Part shown: positions 9,163 through 20,611 of the stretch, piece after piece
Layout of the letters: each line of letters begins with the position of its first letter
Position numbering within the stretch: the first letter of the stretch is position 1
Origin: Nannochloropsis salina CCMP1776
Lineage: Eukaryota > Sar > Eustigmatophyceae > Eustigmatales > Monodopsidaceae
DNA: 64,000 nt
Assembly (NCBI GenBank): GCA_004565275.1
Contig: SDOX01000021.1
Span: forward strand, 250,560-314,559
Direction of reading: 5' to 3'
Made by a program: the position numbers and the translations under genes
The notes under the pieces: generated by a model
The model's database searches: none
What the model saw: the letters and a program-made list of their open reading frames with translations, nothing else
Told to the model about the DNA's origin: nothing

Positions 9163-12100
9163 TTAAAATCCATTACTGTGAGTTACCCCGTGACCGGGGC
9201 CTCGAAGGTGTTGTGCCACACCCCGTTTGCGGGCCTGTGCCTGGAAATGGCTCGTGTGCGTGCTCACGCTCGCCACGCTGGCAGAGGACGAGGCTCCACC
9301 CGAGTAGCAGAGGAGGGGAAGCCCCCCATGCACCGTGCCAGTATGTCCGTTCATCAGCAGATGCAGCACCGGGGAGACGCCGGCGGGGAGGTTCTTGACG
9401 GGCTGCCCCAGGGCCAGAAGCCACGCGGTCAAGTCATCTTCGTTGGCCGCCTGGAGCATCAATGTCTTCCGCAATCCTTCCACCCGGAAGCCTAGTTCGT
9501 CCTTGGGCGACAGGCTTACCTGACAGTCCGTCACGTTCACGACGTCCACGGGCGCCTGATACACATGCGTTTTGCCCGCAGGCTTGCTCTTGTAAATGAA
9601 GAGGAAAGGCCGTCGCCATACGAACCACAGGCGGGCGGAATTTGCGTTTAAAAGGCCCGTGCGCATGTTCAAGAAACCTTCCCGCCCCGTGGGGAAATCG
9701 GGCACGTCCTGCACCCACATGGGCGACAAAGTGTCCCATCGACGCACCTGCTCCCGCATGGCTTGGTCGCCCATGCCCCTGGCTGGGTAGGTGTAAGTGA
9801 CCGGCCGGCCCTCCGAGACAGGAATGCTTTCCAGGTAGTAGACCCCGTTGGGCGCCCGGATGGGCAGTGCCCCTTTCCCGCGACGTTGCACGGCCAGGTC
9901 CACTCCGAAGAGGGCCGAGGCCACGGCTTTTCGCTCCTCCACGTTCAATGCCATGGTCGACAACGGTTGAGGCGGGGCGTGGGAGCCCATGGCGAAGCTT
10001 TCCCCCGTCACGTCCTCCGCCCCTTCTTCCTCCCCCAAATCCAAGTCCCGGACCCCTCGGACGACCCCGGGCAGGGCCCCTGTAGCCGACCCTGGTCCTT
10101 TTTTCCTCTCGCCGGTGCCTCTCTCTTTTAAAGCGGCCTTCCAAGCCGCGAAGGTCATGTCAGCAGGATTTGCGGCCTCTTCCTCGCAGCCTTCCTGCAG
10201 CAGGCGCGCCGTCTCCATGCTCTCCAAGAGCGCCTTGTGCCCAGTAAGTTTGTAGCGGACAAAGTCGGCCACGGTCTCCCGCACGTGGGGACCCACGACC
10301 GTCTTGACTGCGTAGTACGTGCCCACTCGATGGAGACGATCCGAGAGGGGCTCTTGCAACGTTTTCTTCAACGTGTACATCATCCCTTCGTGACGCGCGG
10401 GCGGCAAGACTTTCATAATCAGGGTACGTGGAATGATCACCGGCTGCACGGCCCCCTCAATGAAGACGGCGATCTCCAGCCCCAGGTACACCCGGTCCCC
10501 CCGACCGGAGGTCTCGTAGAGGTTTTGCGCGGTGGGCAAGGCCACCGTCACCTCCATCCGCCGCTTGCAGACCGTCCGCTCCGCCCGCAAGACCTCGAGA
10601 GGGTTGACGGGGAGGTTGCCCTGTTGGAGCACCCCGGTCCACAGGCGCTCTTCGCCGCTCTCGTAACCGCTGGCCCGGACGTGGAGGACGCTTTCCAGGA
10701 GCATGGGGCCCGCCAACGGACCCACCTGCTCGAGGACGATTTTCATCTGCCGCATCCGGATGAGCGGATTCGCCATCACGTGGAAGACCGCGTCGGCGCC
10801 CGACGGTCGGTCCGGCCGGGACGGGGAAGGCCCTCCTTGGCCACCAAAGGTGCTGGAGACGACCGATCCCAGGTCCGACCCGTCCCAAGGGTCGCCCATG
10901 TCGCTGACATTGTCCTCCTCCATGCCCTCCTCCAAGCGATGCTTCTCGTCCCGCTCCTCGTACCTGGAGGTACGCGCCGAGGTGGTGCTGCGCTGCATGA
11001 GGAGGGACACCGGGTTGATGCCCGCGACCCCCACGACTGGCTCGACAAGTCCCCTCCTGCCCCCTTGGCCAGTGAACCGGCGCCGGAACGAGGACGTGGG
11101 CTTGATGTCAACGGGGATGTATTTGGAGGGAAGTTCCGAGAAGTAGTCGACCCCCGGCTCCAGGACCGGTTCCAGGACGTCGACGCCCATGAAGAGGAAG
11201 CATGCCGTGTCTGGGTGCTGTGCTTGGTAAAAATGGGTGGCGTGTCGGGTGGATTGCGATTGGCGAACGCTGATTTTCCCGTTCATTCGCATCCCCATCG
11301 CTGAACAGGTGTCGAACGCCCCGGGCGGGGCCAAGGAGCCCATGACCGAAAAGTTGTCCCCCTCCTCCGCCTCCGCATCGGGCATCTCCGTCCTGATCGC
11401 CCGGGGTCGACGGCCGCGACTTTCCCCGCCGTCGCTTTCCACCGTGCAACTCGCCTTCTGGGGGAGCGAATCGGTGGAAGGGCCTGTGGTGTGGACCTGA
11501 CTCAAAGCGTCACACCTGTCGGTAGGCGTCTGGGGTAAGCTTTGTTGTCGCGACCAAACCTCCCCCTCGGAGGGATCCCGAGTCAAATGCAGACTCAAAC
11601 GCAAAGCTCCTGTGCCCAAGTAAGTAAGAAAGGCGGGCGTGATGGTCTCCACATGGAAGGTTGCCTGGTGAGCAACGGGGTAGGAGAGGGTCTCCGTCGT
11701 GGACCGGGAGAACATCTCGCGGATCTTACACGATCGACTGCTCAGTTCCACTTCTCCGCATGTCTCGTAAGGCCAAAAGCCGTAGCGTAGGACCAAGCTT
11801 GGGGCCTGCTCATCCGGGTAGCGTAGAGCCGGATTGCTCGAGGAGGCAGGGTTGCTGTTCCATGCCCCTCCCAGCCCGAGTTGTCCGAGGTGCTTCTTCT
11901 CCACCTCCAAACTATCCAGTTCCAGCCTAAGCGCGTAGCTCTTGTCGATGCCAAGGGTAGGGGTCGAAGACAAGTCGTCTTGCGGGAGCAAGCGGATTTT
12001 GACGGTGCCAATACAAGCTCCCTCCACCCCTTCCAATAAAGGAAAGCGTCCCAGCACATTGCGATTGTCCAAAAGCGCCGATAAATGGACGTCGGTGCGG

Positions 12101-14892
12101 CCAATCAAGCTGTCTTGTCCCTCGAAATGGAAAGCATCCGACTCCGCGCTCATCGCGCTGCCCATGGACGCTGCCAAGCCCGTGGCCGACGGGTCGAGGG
12201 AGTCGTGGCGACGATGCTGTCGGTGGCCACCTCCCTCCAACAGGGGCATGTGACCATCGGGACGGGCCCGGGCAGCGCGCATGCCTGTCAAGCTTTCCTT
12301 GAATTCCTCCACGGACATGTCGCGGATCGAGTCGTTCAGTGACCCCCGTGCCCGTACAACGACCGTCGGAAGCATTTCGGCCGTATCCAAGAGCGCGGGC
12401 AGAAGGACGGGTTTCTGTGCCTCGCAAAGCTCTTTCAACGCCATGGACTCGGTCAGCGCCGCGTGCCCTGTCGAGGACAGGGTCTGCTCTAGGTGCACGA
12501 CGGGCTTGGAGACGTGGCGCGGAATGACGTCCACGTAAAAGGCCACCGGTTTGTTGCCAGACTGCGCCAGGCTGTTGGCTTCGATGACCAGGGGAAGGAC
12601 AGTCAGGATTTGCTCCGAAAACACTGAGACGTCGCCCTCGTTGCCCAGGTTCTTGATTGCTTGCGCACAAATTTCCCCTTCTACGCTCAAAAACCGTTTC
12701 CTCATCTCCCTCACATCCCCAAGGCTCATATGTGCGGTGTTGTAATAGGAAGGGGTTGGGCCGCTCTCTTTGAGGTCGAGCTTGAGGGTGTGTGTGGCGG
12801 TGGAGGTGATGGTCATGGGCCCCACCGAGTCGTCGGGGGTGATGTAGCGCTTGGTAGTGGGCGGGTCCTTGAGCGCGGGCGACACCGAACCTGACACCGG
12901 CGTCGGAAGAGCCCCTCCTTGAGCGACGACGGCTTTGGCCAGACGGGGGAGACGGTTGTTTAACTCCGAGGGCTTGCGTCCGTGCCCACCATTGCCGGAG
13001 GAGCCTCCTGGCTGCTTATCCGAGACGGCCGACTTGGAACGTAGGCGACCATTGGGTCCGGTCGCGAGGCTGCTGGAGGTGGACGGAGCTAGATCGTCCT
13101 CCACCATGCGCTGCGCGCTGTCCTCATCCGGCTTGGCACTGACTACACTGCAGTCCTCTGGCGAAGGCACCCGGCCATTATCTTTCTTCCCATTGTGCAC
13201 ATGCCTCGGATGCCCTGCTTCGTCTTGCTCTTTTCCATCCATCTTTAACATGACTGGGCTGCGCTGCGGATTTCCGTCCCTCCCTCTTCCCGAGTTCTCC
13301 AGGTCTGGAGAGTCGCCGTGGACATGCTCTGCCTCCACGCCTTCCATTTCCCTCTCCCGGGTCACACCCGCATTCGAAGGGAAAGGCGGAAGCTTGGTCG
13401 AGTGCAAATCTCCCCCCTTGACGGCGAGCTGCTCGCGCAGGGAGTTCATTTCTTCCAAGAGCTGCCGAATGACGCGGTCTTTGGGATCCTCATTGACGTG
13501 GGGACGGGTGAAAATATTCTTAGCACTGTTCGCGTACCCCAATGTGTTGACAGTCTCGTTCATCTGCCCGTGCGAAGGCGCGACCGTTGCGAGCATGATG
13601 GTTTTGGCGTTTCCCCCCAAAGATTCCCGGAGCAGCAACGTCAGCTTGGAGTCACGATAATTGATGTATTCACCCCTCTGCTTGCTGGGGCTTTTGGTGG
13701 GCGACCAAGTTCCCCCATTGATGTCCTTATTCACGACATTTGCGCTTTGGTTCGCCAGATTGTTGAGAACTTTTCCCAAATGCACCAGAGAGAGGTTGAT
13801 CTGACTCCCTTCCCGTGCCCGGACAGGATCCATCGTACCAGATTTCTCCCGCCGTTCGCTGCCCGCCAAATCGACCAGACAGATTTGGCTTACGCGCGCC
13901 ACGGCCGCGTCTTCAGCCATGCCCGTGCTGCTCGTGGACGAAGTGTGCGGCAGCAACGATCGCTTGTTCGTCGCTTGACGGAATTCCAGCATGAAGATGG
14001 CGTGGGAGCGGCTGCTCATCTCGTTCATCCTGGTGGCCGCAGTGCGCCGGGCGGCCTTACCGCGCTCCAGGACATCCTGCAACGCCGACCAGCTATCGAC
14101 TGGTTGCCAGGTTGCTCCTTGCAAGAAGACGCCCTTTTTGGGGTCCTCGCGAAGTTTCAGGCTCTCTGAGGTTGTGGGACTCTGGGACAAGAGGTCATAA
14201 AATTTTTCATTGTACAGCTCAACGTAACTCGCTTTGAGATGGAACTCGACAAGATCTTCCTCCGTTTCCCCTTTCTCCTCTTCTTTTGCCGATGCACTCG
14301 ACCCCGTCTCTGCTCCACTGCTGTTGCTACTGGTGCTTGCATAATCCTCGTCGTCCGCGCTCCTGTAACCGCCGTAAGACGTGCGAGAACCCACCTTCGC
14401 CGCAGCAGCCATTTTAAGTTCGTTCTGGAACCTGGCCTCGTCAATTGCATTGAGAAGCTCACGTCCAATCCGAGGAAGCAGACCTTCATCCTCCAGTCTT
14501 TCTCCTCCAACCATCGTATGTGTCTTTCCAGAGCCTGTTTGTCCATAAGCAAACACGCATGTGTTATAGCCTTCCCAGGCGTCTTTCAGGACTTTACGAC
14601 CTACTGTCTCAAACATGTACTCTTGAGAGCCCGTCCTGGAACTTGAATACGTGGAGTCAAAGCAATGATCAAATGCGAATGTTCGCTGCGGGCGGCCATC
14701 TTTACCATTCACTTGAATTTGCGTGCCATCCACCACTACTCCCTGCGACATCATTCGCTCGTCCTGTTCCTCCTCATCTGTCAAAGGTCGCACGCGGACA
14801 GCTACGATTAGCTTGGCTGTTTCTGGAAGATCTTTCGACTCTGTGCAGCCCGACAAGATATTTGTCGCCGCTTTGGCAGCTGGACTGTCCAT
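9163..14892 (-). CDS. Kinesin-3 (KIF1/Unc-104-like) motor with C-terminal PH domain
   Basis: 1909 residues in one exon. An N-terminal motor domain (about 27-480) carries the P-loop GQTGSGKT at 117-124, switch I NEMSSRSH, switch II DLAGSE and a C-terminal neck that leads into a short coil (RVIRQLLEEMNSLREQL). A low-complexity linker follows, then the large central region typical of KIF1 proteins, including a block like the KIF1-associated DUF3694 (YLGLEIAVFIEGAVQPVIIP). Near the C-terminus, a PH domain (about 1700-1800; GFLNMRTGLLNANSARLWF, then a closing helix with DLTAWLLALG) would bind phosphoinositides on cargo membranes. Kinesin-3 motors carry vesicles toward microtubule plus ends. No FHA domain could be found. 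The motor contains an unusual Ser/Asp/Glu-rich insert of about 60 residues after LLNAIDEARFQNEL. Its promoter region faces the Trp-repeat gene. Confidence 0.95.
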   Translation of the reverse strand: MDSPAAKAATNILSGCTESKDLPETAKLIVAVRVRPLTDEEEQDERMMSQGVVVDGTQIQVNGKDGRPQRTFAFDHCFDSTYSSSRTGSQEYMFETVGRKVLKDAWEGYNTCVFAYGQTGSGKTHTMVGGERLEDEGLLPRIGRELLNAIDEARFQNELKMAAAAKVGSRTSYGGYRSADDEDYASTSSNSSGAETGSSASAKEEEKGETEEDLVEFHLKASYVELYNEKFYDLLSQSPTTSESLKLREDPKKGVFLQGATWQPVDSWSALQDVLERGKAARRTAATRMNEMSSRSHAIFMLEFRQATNKRSLLPHTSSTSSTGMAEDAAVARVSQICLVDLAGSERREKSGTMDPVRAREGSQINLSLVHLGKVLNNLANQSANVVNKDINGGTWSPTKSPSKQRGEYINYRDSKLTLLLRESLGGNAKTIMLATVAPSHGQMNETVNTLGYANSAKNIFTRPHVNEDPKDRVIRQLLEEMNSLREQLAVKGGDLHSTKLPPFPSNAGVTREREMEGVEAEHVHGDSPDLENSGRGRDGNPQRSPVMLKMDGKEQDEAGHPRHVHNGKKDNGRVPSPEDCSVVSAKPDEDSAQRMVEDDLAPSTSSSLATGPNGRLRSKSAVSDKQPGGSSGNGGHGRKPSELNNRLPRLAKAVVAQGGALPTPVSGSVSPALKDPPTTKRYITPDDSVGPMTITSTATHTLKLDLKESGPTPSYYNTAHMSLGDVREMRKRFLSVEGEICAQAIKNLGNEGDVSVFSEQILTVLPLVIEANSLAQSGNKPVAFYVDVIPRHVSKPVVHLEQTLSSTGHAALTESMALKELCEAQKPVLLPALLDTAEMLPTVVVRARGSLNDSIRDMSVEEFKESLTGMRAARARPDGHMPLLEGGGHRQHRRHDSLDPSATGLAASMGSAMSAESDAFHFEGQDSLIGRTDVHLSALLDNRNVLGRFPLLEGVEGACIGTVKIRLLPQDDLSSTPTLGIDKSYALRLELDSLEVEKKHLGQLGLGGAWNSNPASSSNPALRYPDEQAPSLVLRYGFWPYETCGEVELSSRSCKIREMFSRSTTETLSYPVAHQATFHVETITPAFLTYLGTGALRLSLHLTRDPSEGEVWSRQQSLPQTPTDRCDALSQVHTTGPSTDSLPQKASCTVESDGGESRGRRPRAIRTEMPDAEAEEGDNFSVMGSLAPPGAFDTCSAMGMRMNGKISVRQSQSTRHATHFYQAQHPDTACFLFMGVDVLEPVLEPGVDYFSELPSKYIPVDIKPTSSFRRRFTGQGGRRGLVEPVVGVAGINPVSLLMQRSTTSARTSRYEERDEKHRLEEGMEEDNVSDMGDPWDGSDLGSVVSSTFGGQGGPSPSRPDRPSGADAVFHVMANPLIRMRQMKIVLEQVGPLAGPMLLESVLHVRASGYESGEERLWTGVLQQGNLPVNPLEVLRAERTVCKRRMEVTVALPTAQNLYETSGRGDRVYLGLEIAVFIEGAVQPVIIPRTLIMKVLPPARHEGMMYTLKKTLQEPLSDRLHRVGTYYAVKTVVGPHVRETVADFVRYKLTGHKALLESMETARLLQEGCEEEAANPADMTFAAWKAALKERGTGERKKGPGSATGALPGVVRGVRDLDLGEEEGAEDVTGESFAMGSHAPPQPLSTMALNVEERKAVASALFGVDLAVQRRGKGALPIRAPNGVYYLESIPVSEGRPVTYTYPARGMGDQAMREQVRRWDTLSPMWVQDVPDFPTGREGFLNMRTGLLNANSARLWFVWRRPFLFIYKSKPAGKTHVYQAPVDVVNVTDCQVSLSPKDELGFRVEGLRKTLMLQAANEDDLTAWLLALGQPVKNLPAGVSPVLHLLMNGHTGTVHGGLPLLCYSGGASSSASVASVSTHTSHFQAQARKRGVAQHLRGPGHGVTHSNGF

Positions 14893-16058
14893 AATGCTCC
14901 TACTGGCAGCAGCTGTACCTTATCTGTAAGAGGCGAGACCGGCAAATTCCAAAGATGAGACCGAGTATGATGCGGGTGTATTTCAGAATCTTACGCACGA
15001 CAATCTGGCCATATACACATTATGAACAAGAGGGTCTTTGATAGAAAGTGCGCACATGGATCATGAACGAGTTTGTAATACGGGAGAGGCGGGAAAGAGG
15101 GGATGCTTCGTCAACTGATGCACCGATTTGCTGAGGCGTTGATAAGCGTCTGATAATTCAGTTGAGATCCCATGAGATATAGGCAAGAGAGTTTACAACG
15201 CCATTGATTTAAAAAGTGATATGTGTGGAAGGCTCAATATGGGTAGCAAGCCAAAGAAAGGAAATTCCCATCAAACAAGCCCATCACCCGTTGCATAGTT
15301 GCTTCAAGTGCTTCACAAAGTTTTGAACTCGACATCCCAATGACAATCATCAATAGGACGGTGAGAGAATGTGATTTGCTCTAGTGGTCAGGGCTGACTC
15401 AAAAACACCTTCACAAAACCAAGGAGGCCTGGGGACGAAGATCTTGGGATCGTCAGTTTTGGGCGTGAGGCCCATGTTTTCAAATATCCGTTTTTATGAC
15501 AGTTGAAAAGTAACCGTCGACGCTCGCTTTCGTAGGCTGGGGCTGGGGCTGAGGGAAGTTGATCCTGAGCAGCTTTTCTTTGCAACGAACCGCGCAAAAT
15601 TTATGACTTATTTTGAAAAAATGACCAATGAATGTTTTTAGCTTAATAGCATGCCAGCATTAAGGGGGGAAAGGTAACAAGCTGTCCGCTTTTCGCTTAA
15701 TTCAGGTTCACCATTTTTCCTCGCGTGGCTTCCCTCGCAAGCGCATTTGTATCGCGTATGAGACATAAGTATTCGAGGACGTGGCGAGGAACCCACATCC
15801 TTTTCATGTACTTTTTTGTTTCACGCTTTGTAAAGTGCAGGACGGTACATTTATCCTCGTTGATTTTTGCGACTCAATAATCCAGTACTTAAAGTAAACG
15901 GCCATTGAATTAAGTAGCACTGTGTCGAAGCCCGACAGGTGTCATGTCGCCCTACACGTGCTTCCCTTTGCCTCCATCGAGATGCTACGGGACATATTAT
16001 CCTCAACATGGTTTTCACACAAGTTCTGGGGCACATTTCACGTCATAGTTTGAAAAAG
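14893..16058. other. Divergent intergenic region, kinesin and Trp-repeat genes
   Basis: About 1.17 kb between two divergent starts. It should contain both promoters. No RNA gene or repeat was seen. Confidence 0.45.
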
Positions 16059-17417
16059 ATGCGTATAAGCTTCACTGCGCTCACCGCCATCGCGCTGGCG
16101 TGGGCTACTGACGCGCAGCAAGCAGGCGTTCAAGGCCGTTCCTCCCGAGAACAAACTTCACGGGATGGTTTTAAGCCCGTCGATGACGGTGGCCGACGCT
16201 TGGATGCCTTCGATGACCGCATGGCGGGTTATGAAGCCAAGGGCAAATATTGGGAGCAGTGGGCGATTGATCATGGCTACGCCCCTGGGCCTGATTCTAA
16301 GTATGGCAAAAAGCACGAAACCCAGCAGGCCCTCAATGATCGACTTCCAGACACACAGTCCAGTGAAGAACGATGGGTCCCTATGGCGGCAAATGGCGCT
16401 CAGGAGGTATTCGGCGGTGCGTCGGCCAAAGAATTTGATACTGTCGTGGATATGGCTTTCTATGAGAAAAAGGCCAGGGACCTGGAAGCCTGGGCGCGTC
16501 AAGAGGGTACGCTGCCCTTCTTCACTCACAAACAGCAACAGAAGCAGGAAATTGAGACGCCGGAAGAGGAAGACAGAGTCCGGAACGTGCCACGTCACCT
16601 GGCCGACGCCACCCCGCCTGCACAGGAAGCTCTCACGAGCTATTACAAGGCCCTGGGCGAATGGCAAAAGGCCTATTGGGAAGCGTATGCCAAACAATGG
16701 GTAAACATGGGCGAGAGGCAAGGCTTTGTCCCCTCCGAGAAAAGCAACAGGCGTGCAGCGACTGACGGGGACGACGACGATAGTGTGGATGTGCCCCGCC
16801 GGTTGGGCGAGGAGGGGTCTGGGGATGCGTTCGACGAGCGCATTGAGGAGTATAAAGCGTCGGCAGCGTACTTGGCGGCTTTGGGTGAGTGGGAGAAGAA
16901 CTATTGGACGGCCTACGGGGATGGTTGGGCGCACTGGGCGCAGGATCGAGGCTTCGCTCCCTCCCCGAACTCCAACAGGTACGCGCAGGTACAGGAGGAC
17001 GACAAATCTCTCAAGGACCAAGGATTTCTGAATCGTTTTGATGCCATGGTGGAACAAGAATCCGCCTACTGGCGGGAGCAGTCAGAGAGCCGAAAGGAGA
17101 AAGGGGAGGCCCGTGGTCAGGCCTGGCTTGATTGGGCCGTTCAGAAAGGCTACATGCCCCCGCCAGAGGGCCCTGGGGAACCACAAGGCGGCTCCGATGC
17201 GGTCGCACCTAAGACCAAGGGAGGGAAAGGGGAGTACCAGGGAAGCCGACGCTTGGATGCTTTCGACGACCGGATGGCGCGATACGAAGCGATTGGGCAA
17301 TTCGAGACGGAATACTGGAAAAAGAGGGGAAAGAGCTGGGAGCAATGGGCCGTTGATCAGGGTTATGCCCCTGGCCCGGACTCCAAATACCGGAAGCCAG
17401 TGGAGGAAGACTTGGCA

Positions 17418-17453
<36 letters not shown>

Positions 17454-18011
17454 CATCAACAGCCTATGATGGCGGCGAACGAGGAGAGCCAGCCTATGCC
17501 CGTAGGAGGCTTGGATGACAAAGCCGAAGCCATCCGTGGGGATTTCTACAAGGCGGACGGCCGAAACTGGGCGGAGTGGCTTCGTGCTCGAACCTTTGGG
17601 GAGGATTCGGCGGAGGAATACGCGCCCACTCACGGTTACGAGGGAAAAGCTGGTGCAGCACACACTAGTGCCAACAAGATCGGGACGGATGTGGGGGCGG
17701 ACGGAGCCATTTTGCTCAATCAGGATATAGATAGGGCCGTGGAGGACGTCTATAAGCACCAGACTTGGATGGGACGGAGCACAGCGCGGGTCGTGAACGG
17801 GATGGAGAATGGTGCTGAGCACGCCTACGCTGCCGGAGAAAGGATTGTGTCCCGGGCCGGCGACCGCGTTGAAGATGCCGTGGAGGCCTATGATGCCACG
17901 GTAGACGACAGTTCTATTGGTGAAAAGACGGTGAAAGTACCAGCAGAGGAGCCTGTTGAGCAGCCGGCGCAGGCACCCAAACAAAGGCACATGCGAGGTG
18001 CAGGCAAGTGA
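16059..18011 (+). CDS. Secreted tryptophan-rich repeat protein, family not recognised
   Basis: 650 residues from the chosen ATG. That ATG directly precedes a clear signal peptide (MRISFTALTAIALAWATDAQ); upstream in-frame Mets add only unlike sequence. The body has about six imperfect repeats of 35-50 residues with the plan RRLDAFDDRMxxYEAxG, an aromatic YW pair, WEQWAxDxGYAPGPDSKY. Numbered from the chosen ATG, the repeats lie near 46-82, 115-150, 194-230, 257-307, 323-369, 397-444 and, weakly, 486-527. The first and the 397-444 copies are nearly identical. An 11-Gln run follows the latter. The last 110 residues are a polar helical tail. There are no membrane segments after the signal and no catalytic motif. 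The conserved Trp, Tyr and Asp spacing suggests a ligand- or wall-binding module, which is inference only. Confidence 0.85.
17421..17453 (+). repeat. (CAG)11 coding microsatellite
   Basis: Eleven uninterrupted CAG codons encode a polyglutamine run between two Trp repeats. It is likely to vary in length between strains. Confidence 0.95.
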
Positions 18012-18977
18012 GGGACGCATGTACCTTGACGACACACAAGGATCCGATTTTTCCTTCAAAGGGGCCCGTACCCTGCTTTTGCATGGATGCATGGTTTATG
18101 GAGTCATGAGCAAAAAGAACACATGGTTGTGGAGAAACTGTAAAGGAGGACGAAGCACAAAGTGGCATGAAGCACACAACTGTAAAAGCAGCAGAAAGAT
18201 AGGCACCCACTTTCATATTTGAACAGCAGCAAAGGGATTGAACCTTTATGATCCAACTTTATGGATAAACGTGAGGTACAATTTGGCCCAGCGTTTTTGG
18301 GTAGAAGAAAAAATTACAGATTGCGCGTCAAAAATTCCCCAAAATTCTTTATTCTGACCGGACGCACACCATCACGCCAATCAGACATCTAGGCCGAGAT
18401 AGAGAACAAACATAGAATTTGAAAAAAAAAAAAGTACGCTTCAAGTATGAGAACATGATAGAAAGGGGAGCCGACGTGCGTGTTTGAAAGGCCACTTCAT
18501 GGACGGCAATGTTCTGCCAACACAGTCATGATTTTCGGACTAGTTTCCTTTTCTGTCTAAACTGCTTTTAAATGTCCTTTTTTGAGCCGACGATTTTTCT
18601 TGCATTGATCATTCCACTTTTTTACTCACTTACTGCTTGCGGACTTTTATCTCCCGGTAGTTCCTGCGCCTCCCCTTTTTTTGTCCAGAAAACTTACCCG
18701 GAGGGTGGGCGAGGCTGCGGAGGAGGTTTGCCACACTTCTTTTTTAAGGACTTTGCCCCCTGCCCGAATACAAACTGAGGGCGTGTTTCGATAAGGATGG
18801 GAAGGGATTGCATTCCTCTCTTTCCGGGATTCTACATCTAAAACTTTGCCGTCACGGTGGGTTCCGAAGCTTGTACAGTACGTGTTCCTGATGCCTTACC
18901 TAAATTTTGCTTCCGTGCTCCGTCATTCGTTCGCTCACTTTTCACTCACAAACATAAGCACTACGCTCAGAAGGAAG
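18012..18977. other. Intergenic, Trp-repeat gene to TSG101
   Basis: 966 bp holding the 3' end of the first gene and the promoter of TSG101. There is a short A tract near 18421-18434. No gene was seen. Confidence 0.45.
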
Positions 18978-20611
18978 ATGAATGGGCGTGTGGATTTGGA
19001 CAGTCTCATGCGCCAAGTCCGTTGCTACCGGAACGTGGCCAGGGTCCGCGCCGATGTGATAGCCTGCATCGCCCAGGTAGCTACCGTCCCTTGCTTTTCG
19101 TTTTCTTGGCAGCTTTAGCAGCGCGACTTGATTTGACTTTGTTTAACTTTATGCCTAAGTTTGTGCCTTTAATGTTTTTACGACCGCAAATGGCGATTTC
19201 TAGTCGACAAGACTCTCATCGCTTCTATTCGTACGCTTCTTCCTTTCACTTTCCCCTGCTATGCCAGGTGCGCACGCTCATTCCCAAAGTGGAAAAGTTC
19301 ATCCACAACAATGGCACGGAAAGCGAGCTCTTGGTCCTGTCCGGTACAGTTGCAATCAATTATCAAAGCCGGCAGTACAATATTCCAGTCGAGGTGTACA
19401 TCAGCGAGCCCTATCCCGAGGTGAGCCCCGAGTGCGAGCTGGGTGCCCCACGTCGGGTTGTACGCCAACTCGGCCATCGAGGAGGCAAGAAGGCTGAAGA
19501 AGTGCATTTCCCCCCTGCAAAAGCGTGAAGAAATGCTTGCAAACGACCTTCTCCTGACATGGTGCTTTTCGCTTCACCCTCTCCCTCCCCTCAGGCCCCC
19601 CCCCGCTGCTACGTGCGACCAACCAAGGAGATGGACATCAAAGTCGGGCATCGGCACGTGGATCGAGACGGGCTCATCTATCTTCCCTACCTGCACGAAT
19701 GGAACGCCCGTTCCCACAACGTGACAGAGTTGTGTGCGGCCATGTCTAGCGTCTTCGGCTTGGACCCGCCCGTGTATGCCGTGCGGAGAGGGGGAGGGGG
19801 CGGAGGGGGTTCAGTCTCTCCGGCGCCAGCCTCCTTCTCAACCTCTCTTTACCCGGGACAAATGGGGTCGCTCGGTCGGCAGCCGACAAGCCAGCAGCCG
19901 CAGCCGCCCTTACAGGCCCGGCCGTCACCGCCACCGGCTTACGAAAGCGTGACGGGTCCGGGTGGGGGGGCGTATGGAAATGGGGGGGGAATGGAAAGCG
20001 GAGCCTCAAGTCCTGCCAACCAACAAGCGCAGGCCGAGGCAAAACGGAGAGAAGCGGCGCAGCAGGTTCTAGACAAGACTCACAGGGCCTTAAAAGGACT
20101 CTACGGGCGGGTGTCGCGGGAGCTGGAGGAGGAAGAGGAGAAGCAGGTCGCTCTGCAAACGCACCGAAAAGAGGTCTTGGCAAGTATAGGCGGCTTGAAG
20201 AAGAAGAAAGAAGAAGCGGAGGAGCGGATTCGGAAAGTGATGGAAATGGACGGGCGTCTAGACGCTTGGATCAAGGAGCAGGAGGGGCGGCCGCCTGTGG
20301 GCGTGGACGACATGATAGAAGCCGCAGACCCTCCTTCCAGGCAAATGCTGGAGTTGGTGGCGCAAAATGCAGCCATCGAGGACGCCCTGTATCACCTTGA
20401 CAAAGCCCTTACAAGGGGAAATATAGATCACCTCGTGTTTTTGAAAAAAGTTCGCGAACTTGCACGGGAGCAATTTATGTGCGTCGCCCATGTCAATAAG
20501 ATTTATCGGGCGCAGCAAGCCGCCCTTGCGGCGTCACGAGCGCCGCCAAGCCAGACAGGACAATTTGGAGGAGCTAGGTACCTTTCGAGCGGCAGCACAT
20601 CGCCTCGGTGA
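18978..20611 (+). CDS. TSG101: TSG101/Vps23, ESCRT-I subunit
   Basis: Three exons by hand: 18978-19076, 19268-19420 and 19595-20611, all phase 0 with GT-AG introns of 191 and 174 bp, giving 422 residues. The UEV domain covers about 1-140: LVLSGTVAINYQSRQYNIPV, then YISEPYPE joined to APPRCYVRPTKEMDIKVG, and GLIYLPYLHEW. As in all UEVs there is no catalytic Cys. A Pro/Gly-rich linker follows, then a coiled coil, then the C-terminal steadiness box (ALYHLDKALTRGNIDHLVFL). TSG101 recognises ubiquitinated cargo and PTAP-type motifs at endosomes and starts ESCRT-mediated budding inward. The joined product reads continuously against the family, which supports all four splice sites. An upstream in-frame extension exists before Met 18978 but is not family-like. 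Confidence 0.93.

Noticed and set aside
10237-11304. 355-codon + strand frame inside the kinesin gene
   Set aside because: It is antisense to strongly conserved kinesin-3 coding sequence; its composition follows GC-rich codons read backwards.
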